Assembly: GCA_024195585.1 (NCBI GenBank)
Contig: SWBL01000257.1
Coordinates: forward strand, 1-64,000
DNA length: 64,000 nucleotides
DNA from: Aureobasidium sp. EXF-3400
Taxonomy: Eukaryota; Ascomycota; Dothideomycetes; Dothideales; Saccotheciaceae
Reading direction: 5' to 3'
The translations under genes and the position numbers were made by a program. This document shows, in pieces, positions 44,498-55,653 of the stretch. Below the pieces are notes generated by a model that was not told the origin of the DNA, ran no database searches, and was given only the letters and a program-made list of their open reading frames with translations. How positions within the stretch are numbered: the stretch's first letter is position 1; every line of letters begins with the position of its first letter.

Positions 44498-45040
44498 GCT
44501 GATTGATGAGCTGGCAAACCGATAAAGCACAAAAAGAATGAGCGAAGGCGGGCAGAGAGACTATATGATCTTTTCTAATGACACCGGTAAAATTATTGTA
44601 CTCTAGCTGACGACATTTGTTAGCTAACTAGCGTTATCGCCGAATATCGCCGATGCCCTCATATTATCCAAAAAAAAGGTCGGCGACATTCCAATTCACT
44701 CGCCATACATGCTCTTATAAGTTGTCAAACTATAGTAAGCTTACTGTGTTTCAATCATCTTGAATCCATGTTTGTTTTGCATCGGTGTATTCGACCTATA
44801 TTGTATATCCCCAGGGATTTGAGGCAAACCGATCACAGAAACACACCATACCCGGAAGCAGACATCGATCAGTTTTGGATATTGTAGAAAAGGTGAAAGT
44901 GATGACACCATTGAATTGTTCCATAACCTTATTTGCAGTCTAGCTAGTTCAACGCCTCCTTCGCAAACAATAACTCCCTCTTATTTATGTAACCCAGCTT
45001 TTTTTCGAATCATACACAAAACAATAGGCGCGCTCCCATT
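44498..45040. other. Intergenic
   Basis: AT-rich sequence between the decarboxylase 5' end and the 3' end of the NOP9 gene. It holds the decarboxylase promoter; nothing else is seen. Confidence 0.5.
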
Positions 45041-47409
45041 CTAGGCTTTGGTGCTGCTGATGGCATTCGCTCCCGAAGCGTGTTTACTCGAGTTTGAACT
45101 TACACTCGGTCTGCTACCTCCAGCAACATGCTTTTCCCTCGCTTGTTGCGATCTCGCCTTGTTGGCAGCATGTCTCTCTCTAGCCAATTGGATAGCACTT
45201 TTCTTTTCTCCTCCTGCTTGTTGTGCTTGTGCATTCGCTGCTTGTTGCTGTCCATGACGAGTCTTCCTGTTAGCATGTTGCACATTTTGCGCAGCATTTG
45301 CATTCGCAGCCTTGAGATTCGTATCCACTTCCGAAAAAGATTGGAATCCATCGTTGGAAGCCTTGATTTTGGATTGCTTGACCCATTCGCCGCGTCTGCG
45401 TTTGTACAAGTCCATTTTCCAGTTTTTCCATACGGCGCGCCCGCAGGGGTTGTCGCGGAGTGCGGCTTCGTTTTCGTTGAGCTCTTCGGCGATGCGTTCA
45501 CGGATAAAGGCTAGGCCGTGTGTGCCTTCCCAGATGGCGTCGACCACGCGCGAGGCTTTGCTGTCTAGTGCCATTTCGCCAATGTGACCGAAGAATTGCT
45601 GGATCAGTTTTCGGCGGGAGATTATGGATGCATTGTGAGATGTCATTGCGGCTTGGAGAGTGCGGCAGATAATAGTGTCGCTAGCCATTTTCTGCAATGT
45701 GGTGGGTGAGAGGGCCGCGAGACTTTCAAGGACCAGAGCACTCAAGGCTCCAGGTACCAAGATCATGCATTGGGCGAGCAGGGAGCCTTGCAGCTTGATG
45801 GTATGCGGGTTTGCGCGCTCTTCGGCAATATGTGCAGGCATGCCTTCAGGCACTGCATTGCCGTTTGCTGCTGGTTCATCAGTGTCAGGCTTGAGCAACT
45901 TGACAATGTCAAAGCCTTCAGGTCCACTGTACGCTTCGCTGAGTTGGATAGCGATAGCCTGGCTGTCGATTTCTCTCACAGCACATCTGGCGATCAAGGT
46001 CTTGATGACTGCGAAACGATTGCGCTCGAGAAGACTGGGGATCTGAGGGCAAATCTGCTCATGTGCTTCCAGAAGATCGTCCTTGCTCAGTCTCTCGAGG
46101 ACTTTGCAGGCAATGTAGCAAGCAATCTCGTTGCGAGCCAGCGATGCCATGCGGTCCTTCAACAGACCTCTGTACAGACTCTTGAACATCTTTCCGGGTG
46201 CATGTTCGATAATGCATTCGATGAGATGGGAACCGATGGGATCGAAGAGAAGACCGTTGATGAAAGAAGCGCTATCACACTCGGGAGTGATGGGGTCGTC
46301 TGGAAGGAGGGTATGGAAGATGGAGTTTTGGTCCTTTGCTTTCGACTTGCCAAAGTGAGTGAGCTCGAGTCTGATCAGAAGTTGTAAGGCAGGGTTGCCG
46401 AGTTGATGTGTGGCAAGTGCGCGAAGGCTAGTTGTGTCAAGTCCTGATACACTGGCCGTCATGAGCTTCTCAAGTGCCTCGGTGAATGACTTTGGGACGG
46501 GACGACGGTCTTCCTTGTCCTTGTTTGTGGCGTCCTCCTTGTCGGCACTGCTGCCATTGACGGTGACATGTTCCTTTCTCTTGCTTTGCATCAAAGACTT
46601 GTTTGTCGAGTCGGACAGGGGTTCGCCGGCCAAGACAAGGAGCAGAACGCGCAGGGTGTGCGAGGCGAAGCGATCGGTCATCAGGAAACCAACGTTGCCT
46701 TCCATTTCTCCAAGCGTGAAGAGGAAGAGGTTTTCCATACTGACGTAAACCTCGTCATCTGCAGTTGTCTGGTCTTCTGGCTTTGGGGGGTGGAGGAGTT
46801 CTTGGGTGACGACGGGTGCGGCTTGGATGAAGAGCTTCTCGCAACAATGCGAGGCGAAGCGGTGTTGGAACAAGTGCATGAAGCTGCAAGGCTGGTTAGT
46901 CGTGTGTAGGAACAAGATGCAAGAGGAGCAACTTACTTGCCGCTGAACTTCTGAAACAGCGCCTTGAGTTGAGCCGGTGTCGACAGTTGAATCAACCTCT
47001 CCATCAACCTCGAGCATGACTGACTGTTGGCAATCTTGAGCTCTTTGCCATTGGCTTCACGATAGACGTTGGCCAAGAACAGCGACCTCTCTTCAGCATC
47101 GGCAAAGTTGTTGTTCTCGAGCATCTCATCGGCGCGCTTGAAATATTCCTGCTCTTCCTCGTCCAGCATACCAAAGAAAACCTGCTCAACAGGCGGACCA
47201 CGACCTTCTCCGTCTTGGTAGTCGCCATTGGTGTATGCGCCGTCCTGGGCCAGTCCAACAAAGTCCTCTTGTTCGGCTGCTGCATCGACACCGTCCTCTG
47301 TTCTTTGTCGTTTCGGTTGCGCAAAGTCTTGGTGTGTCTCGTCCTCCTCTTCCAGCTTTCTCTTCTTCTCCTCGCCTCTGCGGCCTCTCTTCTTCAACTC
47401 GCGGGGCAT
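45041..47409 (-). CDS. NOP9: Nucleolar protein 9 (PUF-like, 18S rRNA processing)
   Basis: Exons 47409..46937 and 46883..45041 on the minus strand join in phase to 771 aa; the 53-nt intron has a GTAAGT donor and CTAAC branch. The basic start MPRELKKRGRRGEEKKRKLE is a nuclear or nucleolar targeting segment, and ATG 47409 is the first that gives it. Pumilio-like repeats are spread along the protein: ANSQSCSRLMERLIQLSTPA, FQHRFASHCCEKLF, DRFASHTLRVLLLVLAGEP, ALATHQLGNPALQLLIRL, FDPIGSHLIECIIEHA, NEIACYIACKVLERLS and DSKASRVVDAIWEGT. The C-terminus WKNWKMDLYKRRRGEWVKQ followed by a basic, Gln/Ala-rich tail is typical of Nop9. The protein binds pre-rRNA and is needed for small-subunit maturation. 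Confidence 0.9.
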
Positions 47410-48794
47410 GTTGGCAGCGCAGTGATGATCGACGGGGCAGGAAAATGGTCGTCCGTGTGTGTAGTGTGCGAGTGGTACGACGGAGGAACCGAAAAAAGAC
47501 GGACAGACGGGCCAGATGTGAGGATAAGCAGTGAGTATGCGATGACGGTCACGAAAATGTGCCAGTCTTTTGAAACTGCCTTGCAAACTTTCCCCGAGCC
47601 GGCCGACAGTTTTCTGTGCAATCTTTCAAGGTTAGACGCCAAGTCTGCACTTTTTTTCCGACAAAAGTCCCCGATTTGCCTGACGTTCGATCTCTGCGGG
47701 GGGCCCGTTCGGATCTTAGCAAGTGGAACGCTTTGACCACTGTCTTCTCGGAAGCAAAAATGACGAGTATAAAGACTAAGTTAGCTAGTCAGCAGACGTC
47801 AGTCGCTGAGTTCAGTAGAGACACAAGACTATAAAAGCACCAAAGACTAGAAGAGCAGGAGACGACAACGTTGCGCAGAAAAAGGACCATGGCTCGTTGC
47901 TGCAAATCCTTGCTGCAAGCCCTCCGATGCATCCGCCCATCTCACTCATCTCAATCTATTCATGCAAGATCTCAGATCGAGCAGCTGCCAGATTTCGCTA
48001 CACTAGAGTCCTGTCTGTACAATCTACTTAATCTATCTGTCCATATACATTTTATATTGTACTACATCCTGTGGCAGAAACTTGTTGATTGAGTCTACAG
48101 CTGTGTCGCTGGCACATTTCTCGTCTGAACTCGGGCGCGAGATCTCCCCCATCTGTCGGAAGATCTGTAAAGCTCCAAGAGCAAGCCCCGTTGGCGGCAA
48201 GCGTGCTTGGAGCGCTCGCTGCAGTGCACTGTGCCATTGGCTATGCATTGCATGAACATACCACGGTCCACAAGACGTGTCAACTGCATGAGTCCAATCA
48301 GCTTGCCCTGCATCGTGTCCATGTACATAGGTGCGCACGCCACTGCTAGATTGCAACTTGCTCACACCTGCTCGTATCTGGCTGCTGCTGTGCTTATGGC
48401 TACAATCGTGGCTACTTACATGTATCCTCGCTTCTTAGCTAGCGCCACGTCTGTCTTGGTCGCGTGTGTTGTGTTATTGCATCTCGGCTGCTGCCATCTT
48501 GATCGTATCTGACATCGATCGAGTTTGTGTGACAACTGTCTCCAGATCGTCCAATCAGTGTTCTTGTCGCGGTAAGCGAGCCGAGATCGAGAAGACCCCT
48601 GGTTCCAGTGTCTCGGGTCTCACATATGAAGCTGTCCATTTTGACTGTTCGAATCTCGTGTTTGTTATCATGCCGACGTTAACGCTTTTGCTCGCTATAT
48701 ATGTACAATAGATGAAACTCCTCCTCAGATATATGCTTTGCTCAAATAATCAATTCGTCATCATCTTCCGCGTTATCTCAAGCGCTTCATGAGC
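47410..48794. other. Intergenic, 1.4 kb
   Basis: NOP9 promoter and the 3' region of the cystathionine gamma-synthase gene. I looked for a tRNA or a small gene and found none that holds; short frames on both strands overlap one another. Confidence 0.45.
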
Positions 48795-50710
48795 CTATGC
48801 CGCGTTGCCATTGCCGTTGGTCTCGTTCTGTGATATGGCGTCGAGTGCAGTCTGGAAGACCTTCTTCAGAGCCTCAGTCTCCTCGAGACCGACACTGAAG
48901 CGCACAAGGTTCGCTTCTACACCGAACTGTGCAGCCCAGTCAAGCTCGGTGAAATGCGCCAATAGCGCGTAGGGAGAGCTGAGAAACCAGGTTAGTGAAG
49001 GTCGGGAAACAGTCGGCAAGAGACAAGGCTTACCTCAATGTAAAGTTCGTTCCCAATGAAGGACCCTTTGCTGTGTTGAGGTTGTCATAGAAGGCAATCG
49101 CATCATCCATCGAGTAGAAAGTAGCGGACAAAAGCCCTCCATAACCACCGTTGGGAAGCCTGCAGGCATCGTAATACTTCTTTGATGGTGAGTGTTTCGG
49201 GTAGTTTACTTGCTTGATACGAGGGTGCTGCATCAACACATCACAGATGGTTTCGGCGTTGGTGTTGATACGGGCAATACGAGACACGAAATCTCTACTG
49301 TTGCGCTCCAGGAACATGGCATCCTCCTCGAAGAAGTTGTCCTCGTAGTCTTGAGCCATGTACTTCTTCAATGCATCATAGTAGCGACCTGCAGGATTCA
49401 GAATGGCCGATCCTCCCATGACATTGCTGTCGCCAGAAAAGACCTTGGTCAAACTGCTCACAACCACATCGGCATATGGCAATACATGAACGTTCAGGAA
49501 GTTTCCAATCGTTTCGTCGATGACAACGGCAAAGTCGTACTTGTCGGCCAGTTGACGAATGCGCTGCAGGTCAGGACATTTCAGGAGAGGGTTGCTGGGG
49601 AATTCAGTGAAGAAACCAAGGAAGCGCTCTCCAGATTCAAGGCGCTTCTCCAAGTCATCCAGATCCTCTTGTGAACCATTGCCATAGAAGACAGCACCGG
49701 GACCCCACTTCTGCAAGATCTTCAGAGTATCAACATAGGGGAAACCGTAACTGACACTCTTGTTCTTGGGACGAATTGCCATCATGGTGCGATGTGTGTT
49801 GAAAATGGAACTCATGCCGGTAGGGTAGAGGAAGACGTCGTCGACGGAGAAGCCTTCAGCACTTCGAGTACGTTCGACATCTTCTGGATGCTTCAAGGCT
49901 TCCTTCAAGTCGGCATCCGAAGTCAAAGAACCAGCAATACGGCGGCGGATGGCGAGCTTTGCTTGTTGGGCGAATTGAACGTTCAGGTTGCGACCAAATC
50001 TTTCTTCGACAAAGGCAAAGGGATCAGCGCTGTCTTTGTCGTCCTTTTCCGAGGTTGGAGACTGGTGGGGCGTGTCGATTGACATCTGACGCTGGTATCT
50101 GCGAGGGCCCTTGCGTGGCTTGTCGTAGATGGACGACTTTTCGACCATGGTACCGTCAAGCAGATGCTTCTCAACAAACTCAGCTCTTCTGCTGGACACA
50201 CCATCTCCACTATGCTGCCAGACTTGTTTTGCGACAGGCCAGAGCTCGGCAGGGTACAGGACAGCGGACAAACGGGGCAGGACATGTTGTGACTCGTCGT
50301 GTGATTCGGTCTTTGGGTTGGGTACGAAGTCTATGATGCGGGCAGTACCTTGGGACTCGGGAGCCATGCGGTGCATGAATTCAAGAAGACGATTGGCGAC
50401 CTTATGGGTGGGAAATAGCATGGCCTTTTGTGAGGAATTGCCATAGCGCTTGAGGATTTCGGTGGCAAGACGGTCGATACTCTTGTGGATGAAGAAGCGG
50501 GGGTAGCCACACTTCATCTTCTCGACAATCCATGGCTGGGCCTCTTCGTAGGCTACATTGGCGGCCCATGTTGGTAGAGAGACGCTGACTGCCTGTGTGG
50601 AGAATTAGTCAGTGTTATTTGGCTGCTTCGAGAGTGGAGTTGTGTACGTGGGGAGTGTCGGCAGGAATTGTGTCGCCGACATTGTCATTGAATGCCAGAG
50701 AGACGGGCAT
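48795..50710 (-). CDS. Cystathionine gamma-synthase
   Basis: Exons 50710..50648, 50592..49034 and 48978..48795 on the minus strand join in phase to 601 aa (introns 55 and 55 nt). The tiny first exon (21 codons, [20 protein letters not shown]) is needed for the conserved start; without it the protein would begin inside the fold. The N-terminal 200 residues carry the long extension usual in fungal enzymes of this kind. The PLP domain includes [64 protein letters not shown] and the cofactor lysine in [16 protein letters not shown] (near 404). It should join O-acetyl- or O-succinyl-homoserine with cysteine to make cystathionine in transsulfuration (yeast STR2-like). Divergent from the UTP22 gene with 298 bases between starts. 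Confidence 0.88.
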
Positions 50711-51008
50711 GGTTGCGATGGAAAGTCAGGAAAGTTCGGGAAGACAGGTCAGCAATTGGCAAGCGCAAACAGGACATTTAGGAAGTGACTCTTGCTCGAC
50801 CCTTCCCACGTCCCGGCGCCCCACGCCGCTGTCGGCATGTCGAATGAATGCACTTGCAGACAAGTCTTATCGCCGCGACATGCTTATCTTAAATCCGCCA
50901 AGCAACTTCATCGTCGAAAAAAAGTCCAACGCCAAGCGACACTTTGCGCCGCAAAAGGGAAGCTGCAACAGCTTTTGTTCTGAATACACATTTTTGCGAC
51001 TTTCCAAC
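50711..51008. promoter_or_regulatory. Divergent promoter, cystathionine gamma-synthase / UTP22
   Basis: These 298 bases serve two divergently transcribed conserved genes. No TATA box is obvious. The upstream in-frame extension of UTP22 into this region is open but has no ATG that improves the protein. Confidence 0.5.
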
Positions 51009-54000
51009 ATGGCAGTCCCCTCGAGCAAGCGAAGAAAGCTGAGCCACTCGCCTTCGCCAGTAGAAGATGACCAAGTCTCGATCGCCTCCGGAAGCCAGGT
51101 CGACGACGCTGAAGAAGACATGAGCCAGGACGACGGCATCGAAGACGCAGACTTTGGCGCAGACGACATGGACGATGAAGACGATAACGAGGCAGAAAGC
51201 CAAGACGAGGAAGAGCTGCAAGAGAAGGCGAACAAGACCAAGGATAACAAGACAAAGCCCAAGAGCAACAAGTCGCAGCCTTCTTCGCTCGAGGCAAGCA
51301 GCGCCGCATACACTGGAGGAACCTTCAAAAGCAACATGTTCAAGCTGCAGGTCGACCAGATGCTCAACAACATCCGCCCAAGACAGGGCAAGAGAGAGGC
51401 TAGCGCTGCAGACGCTCTGCACAAGATCAAGAAGCAGATCGACGCAATCCCCAAAAGAGACGCCCTGCCACTGCTCCAGGCCGAACGCGAAATCATCAAG
51501 AAGTCAAAGGTCGCCATTCCCTTCCCCGAGCCTCGTCCCGCCCACGATGTCAAGTACAAGCTGGCCTACGAGAAGCCTCAGAACATCAATGTTGTTGGCA
51601 GTTTCCCACTCAAGCTGTCCCTTCGCGATCGTCAGGCTCCTCTATCCATCGACATGGTCGTCACAATGCCCAGATCGCTGTTCCAGGAGAAAGACTATCT
51701 GAACCACCGCTACTTCTACAAGCGTGCCTACTACCTGGCCTGCATCGCTGCTGGTCTCCAGTCATCTCTCAACCAATTCACTTTCCAATTCGTCAACTTC
51801 CGCAACAACCCTCTCCACCCTGTCTTGCTGGTCCAGGCTAAAGAGTCAAGCTCTGAGAACAACTGGCGTATCAACATCATCCCTGGTATTCCAGAAGGCA
51901 CCTTCGCCGACAATAAGCTTCTGCCAAACAAGAACTGCGTTCGTCCCGCTCAGTCGAGTGATGATGAGCAAACTCAGGATCTTCCCGCTACACCATTCTA
52001 TAATGCCTCGATCCAAGCTGACAGTCACATCACCTCCTACCTGAAGTTGCTACACGCTTCTTCTACTGCTTGTGAAGGATACACAGATGCTTGCATGCTT
52101 GGTCGTGTCTGGCTGAGACAGCGTGGTCTTGCTTCTGAGACGAACAAGGGCGGATTCGGCAACTTTGAATGGGCTGCAACAATGGCAAATTTGCTCAGGA
52201 CTGGCGCTGGCTCAGGAAAGCCCGTCTTGTCGAGCGGCTACAGTAGCTACCAGCTCTTCAAGGCCACTCTCCAGTACATCGCTGTCAAAGATCTCGCCAA
52301 GGAACCTGCTTTGCTTGACGCGACCGCCATCTCCCTCACATCTGAGGATGGTCAACCAATTCTTTACGATGGCCCCCGTGGACAGAATATTCTCTACAAG
52401 ATGACTTCCTGGTCTTACCAACACCTTCGCGCCGAGGCACGTACTACTCTCAAAATGCTGGGTGATAACCTCTTCGATCAATTCGACTCTGCTTTCATCC
52501 TTCGCTCCGACAACGTTCTCAAGAGATACGATCTAGCCGTCCGTTTGCCCTGCTCTGCTCTGACTTCAGACGCTTCTGAAGATCAACAAATTGTCCAGAG
52601 ATACGCCAAGATGTTCAGCGTCTTCAGTCAGGGTTTGGGTGATCGCGCAACCCAAATCGTAATTCAGTCTCCTGACCATGAATCTTGGGCACTCGGATCT
52701 GCTAGACCCAACATGGAGCGAAAGGGCGAGGTGTTGGTTGCCATCAACCTTGACTCTGCCAACGCTTCCCGTGCTGTCGATCATGGACCCGCTGCTGAAC
52801 AAAAGAAGGAAGCTGCTGCTTTCCGCAAGTTCTGGGGTGAGAAGGCCGAACTGCGTAGGTTCAGAGACGGCAGCATCTTGGAGAGTTTGGTGTGGGCTAC
52901 CAACAGCGGCATGTCAATCATTCAGCAGATTCTGACCTTCTTGCTCTACCGTCACTTTGGACAAGATGCGGCTGCAAGTGCTGTCTTCTCGGGTGACGAG
53001 TGTGCTAAGCTCATCAAGCAGAGCAATGGTCTTGCCGCGTTCCAACCTTTGATGGAGGCTTTCAAGACTTTGGAAAGTGACATTCGTGGCATGGATGACC
53101 TGCCTCTCACTATCCGTTCTATCTTGGCTGCCGACTCGCAACTTCGTTACTCTTCTGTGGAACCTCCCATGTCATCTCAGCAGCAAATGAAGCGTCCTGC
53201 TGACGTTGTCCTTCAGTTCGAAGGGTCTGGTCGTTGGCCCGATGATCTTGTTGCCATTCAACGTACCAAGATTGCCTTCTTGCTTAAGATTGGTGAGCTT
53301 TTCGAGTCGACACACGAGGGTGTCACTTCTCGCATTGGTCTGGAGAACGAAGGCGAGGATATGCTAAATCAAGCTTTCCTCGACGTCATCTATCCAACTG
53401 GCTTCTCGTTCCGCATTCGCATTCATCACGATAGAGAGCAGGCTTTGGTGGAACGTATTTTGAAGTCACAGTCCGCCGCACCCAGCGAAAAGGAGGCTGC
53501 AGCCGTTGCTCTCGCCACTTACAAGCGTGTATTTGTCAAGTCGCCAGCGCATACTCAAGCCTTGCAGAAGCTCTGCACCAGATACCCTGTCCTCTCACCG
53601 ACTGTTCGACTGTTGAAAAAGTGGTTCTCCGAGCACCTTCTGAGCAATCACTTCTCTGAAGAGGTCATCGAACTGTTTGCTGTTCACACATTCACTCGTC
53701 CATGGCCCTACAACACTCCCTCATCCACACAAGCTGCCTTCTTGCGCACTCTCTCATTCCTCTCACGCTTTGACTGGCGCACCGATCCCTTGATCGTAGA
53801 CCTTGGTGGTGACCTCAATGCCGACAATGTGGCAACGGCAACAACACGCTTTGAGGCCTGGCGCAAGTTGGACCCCGCACTCAACCGTGTTGTTCTCTTC
53901 GTGGCCAGCAGCAACGACCTTGAAGGTACAGCCTGGACAGATGGTACACCCGTAAAGGTCGTCTGTGGCCGCATGACCGCATTGGCCAAAGCCGCAACCG

Positions 54001-54449
54001 CCGAAGTCGAGGCCAAGTCGCTATCACTAGACATCGAAACTCTCTTCGTCTCGCCCCTTGGTGACTACGACTTTGTCATTCACCTCAATCCCGCTTACAC
54101 CACGACCAAATCCAAGGCCGCAAGCGGAAAATACAAAAACCTTGCCATTGCTGAAGAGACGAATGCAGAACTCGTCGATTATGCACCCACAGACGCATTC
54201 TTTCATGAGCTGCAGAGCGTATATGGTCAATCATTAGCACTGTTCTATGGCGGAGCTGGCAGCACTACCATTGCTGGTCTGTGGAGTCCTGTCACTGCTG
54301 CCAGGGCGTGGAAGGTTAATCTTGCGTATTCGACGGTGCCGGTCAAGAAGGGAGAGGAGGTTGTTGCTGAGATCAACAAGACTGGCGTTCTTGCTGAGAT
54401 GGCAAGGTTGGGCGGAGAGTTGGTCAAGAAGATTGAGGCCAATAGGTAG
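51009..54449 (+). CDS. UTP22: U3 snoRNP / SSU processome protein Utp22 (Nrap, NOL6)
   Basis: A single exon of 1146 aa. ATG 51009 starts MAVPSSKRRKLSHSPSPVED, a basic nuclear-targeting start, followed by an acidic run (DDAEEDMSQDDGIEDADFGA). The body matches the Nrap/Utp22 family: FKLQVDQMLNNIRP, VVGSFPLKLSLRDRQAPLSI, MVVTMPRSLFQEKDYLNHRY, ACMLGRVWLRQRGL, RRFRDGSILESLVW, then SPTVRLLKKWFSEHLLSNHF and FTRPWPYNTPSSTQAAFLRT in the second half. The fold is two inactive nucleotidyltransferase-like halves. The protein is part of the UtpC/SSU processome complex that processes 18S pre-rRNA. An intron-free frame of this length is normal for the gene in ascomycetes. NOP9, also in the window, works in the same process. 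Confidence 0.93.
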   Translation: MAVPSSKRRKLSHSPSPVEDDQVSIASGSQVDDAEEDMSQDDGIEDADFGADDMDDEDDNEAESQDEEELQEKANKTKDNKTKPKSNKSQPSSLEASSAAYTGGTFKSNMFKLQVDQMLNNIRPRQGKREASAADALHKIKKQIDAIPKRDALPLLQAEREIIKKSKVAIPFPEPRPAHDVKYKLAYEKPQNINVVGSFPLKLSLRDRQAPLSIDMVVTMPRSLFQEKDYLNHRYFYKRAYYLACIAAGLQSSLNQFTFQFVNFRNNPLHPVLLVQAKESSSENNWRINIIPGIPEGTFADNKLLPNKNCVRPAQSSDDEQTQDLPATPFYNASIQADSHITSYLKLLHASSTACEGYTDACMLGRVWLRQRGLASETNKGGFGNFEWAATMANLLRTGAGSGKPVLSSGYSSYQLFKATLQYIAVKDLAKEPALLDATAISLTSEDGQPILYDGPRGQNILYKMTSWSYQHLRAEARTTLKMLGDNLFDQFDSAFILRSDNVLKRYDLAVRLPCSALTSDASEDQQIVQRYAKMFSVFSQGLGDRATQIVIQSPDHESWALGSARPNMERKGEVLVAINLDSANASRAVDHGPAAEQKKEAAAFRKFWGEKAELRRFRDGSILESLVWATNSGMSIIQQILTFLLYRHFGQDAAASAVFSGDECAKLIKQSNGLAAFQPLMEAFKTLESDIRGMDDLPLTIRSILAADSQLRYSSVEPPMSSQQQMKRPADVVLQFEGSGRWPDDLVAIQRTKIAFLLKIGELFESTHEGVTSRIGLENEGEDMLNQAFLDVIYPTGFSFRIRIHHDREQALVERILKSQSAAPSEKEAAAVALATYKRVFVKSPAHTQALQKLCTRYPVLSPTVRLLKKWFSEHLLSNHFSEEVIELFAVHTFTRPWPYNTPSSTQAAFLRTLSFLSRFDWRTDPLIVDLGGDLNADNVATATTRFEAWRKLDPALNRVVLFVASSNDLEGTAWTDGTPVKVVCGRMTALAKAATAEVEAKSLSLDIETLFVSPLGDYDFVIHLNPAYTTTKSKAASGKYKNLAIAEETNAELVDYAPTDAFFHELQSVYGQSLALFYGGAGSTTIAGLWSPVTAARAWKVNLAYSTVPVKKGEEVVAEINKTGVLAEMARLGGELVKKIEANR

Positions 54450-54762
54450 TTCTCGGGTCGCATCTTTGGTGTTGGATTTTTCACTACATGTAGCAATTTG
54501 TCTGTGTGAGCATCTCGTACATATTTGAGCGAACCACTTCTCTTGTTGATATTCTGTTCATAGATGATCTTCGTTCCGTCCAGATTGATACTTCGAGTAG
54601 AAAAGGTTGTTGTGTTTGTGAGATGGAAGATGCCAAGTTCCAAGAATGAGATCTGGCAACATCGCACGACCCCACCTTCCGATCTCAAGTCTCAATGCTT
54701 GCTGACAACCTCCTGTTTTCCTCCGACTACAGAGACCGAAGCACCACATATATTCATCCACA
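54450..54762. other. Intergenic (tandem)
   Basis: UTP22 3' region and the promoter of the GNAT gene; no other feature seen. Confidence 0.5.
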
Positions 54763-55521
54763 ATGGCGGAGCAGAAAGCACAAAAGGCTTCAGATATTGT
54801 CGTCGAGGTTATCGATAATGAACAAGACTTCACAACAGCCTTCGCCATAATCGCAAAATGTTTTGGTCACCAAACCAACGATTTGTTCTGGAAAGCCATG
54901 AATCCTGGCTGGGACACGCATGACGGAGCAGCTGCAGGAACAGATCGCATGGTCAAGCGCTGGCAAACTACCTCTGTAAACAGATCCGGCGAGCCAAACA
55001 CTGTGCATCTGAAAGCCACTGTACCAGACCCAAAAAATCCTGGAAAGCGCGTGATGGCTGGTATAGCCATTTGGGCACAACTATCTATGGTTGATGGCAT
55101 GGGCGACAAGCCATCAACTGATGTCAGCACTGCAGTAGACCTGGATGAACTATACCCAGACAACGAAACAGAACAGAGGTTTCTGCGGCAAGGCTTTGCG
55201 TCCTTTGTCAGTCAGCGCGTAAAGACGCTGGAAGAAAAGGCCACTACTTCGTCGCCTGCAACTTTCAGTCTAGACCTATGCGTTGTAGATCCAGACTTCC
55301 AGAGAAGGGGAATTGCTAACAAGCTGGTTGAATGGGGCTTGGAAGAAGCCAAGAATAGAGGCGGGTTGGAATCGACGACTGAAGGTTCTGCTATGGGGAG
55401 ATTTGTGTATCAGAGACTGGGCTTCGAGCCTGTGGAAGAGGTCAACTTTGTTATGGATCCGGAATTTAAGGATCGCAAGCTACCTTCGAATTTGTTCATG
55501 CGTACTGGATTGAGCACATGA
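54763..55521 (+). CDS. GNAT-family N-acetyltransferase
   Basis: A single exon of 252 aa. The acetyl-CoA binding motif A is visible as LDLCVVDPDFQRRGIANKLV (Q/RxxGxA form: RRGIAN at 181-186), followed by EWGLEEAKNRGGLEST and a motif-B-like end, FVYQRLGFEPVEEVNFV. The N-terminal half (ITEAD-like start, CFGHQTNDLFWKAMNP, AGIAIWAQLS) is that of the fungal GNAT group that carries an insertion between beta strands. These enzymes acetylate small amines or protein N-termini; the substrate is unknown. The 3' end is convergent with the Dal5-type permease, 132 bases away. Confidence 0.85.
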   Translation: MAEQKAQKASDIVVEVIDNEQDFTTAFAIIAKCFGHQTNDLFWKAMNPGWDTHDGAAAGTDRMVKRWQTTSVNRSGEPNTVHLKATVPDPKNPGKRVMAGIAIWAQLSMVDGMGDKPSTDVSTAVDLDELYPDNETEQRFLRQGFASFVSQRVKTLEEKATTSSPATFSLDLCVVDPDFQRRGIANKLVEWGLEEAKNRGGLESTTEGSAMGRFVYQRLGFEPVEEVNFVMDPEFKDRKLPSNLFMRTGLST

Positions 55522-55653
55522 ACCTCCAGCCACCACAAAGATCACACACGTCAGGATCGGTAACCAAAACTCATGCTCTCGACAGGTACGATGATTCATC
55601 ATATACGTTATGGTACTTCTGCTACAGAAGAGAAGCTTATCTTGACTAGTCGC

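Noticed and set aside
50867..51559. Minus-strand Ser/Leu-rich frame opposite the start of UTP22
   Set aside because: Antisense of the acidic N-terminus; the UTP22 frame is clearly conserved.
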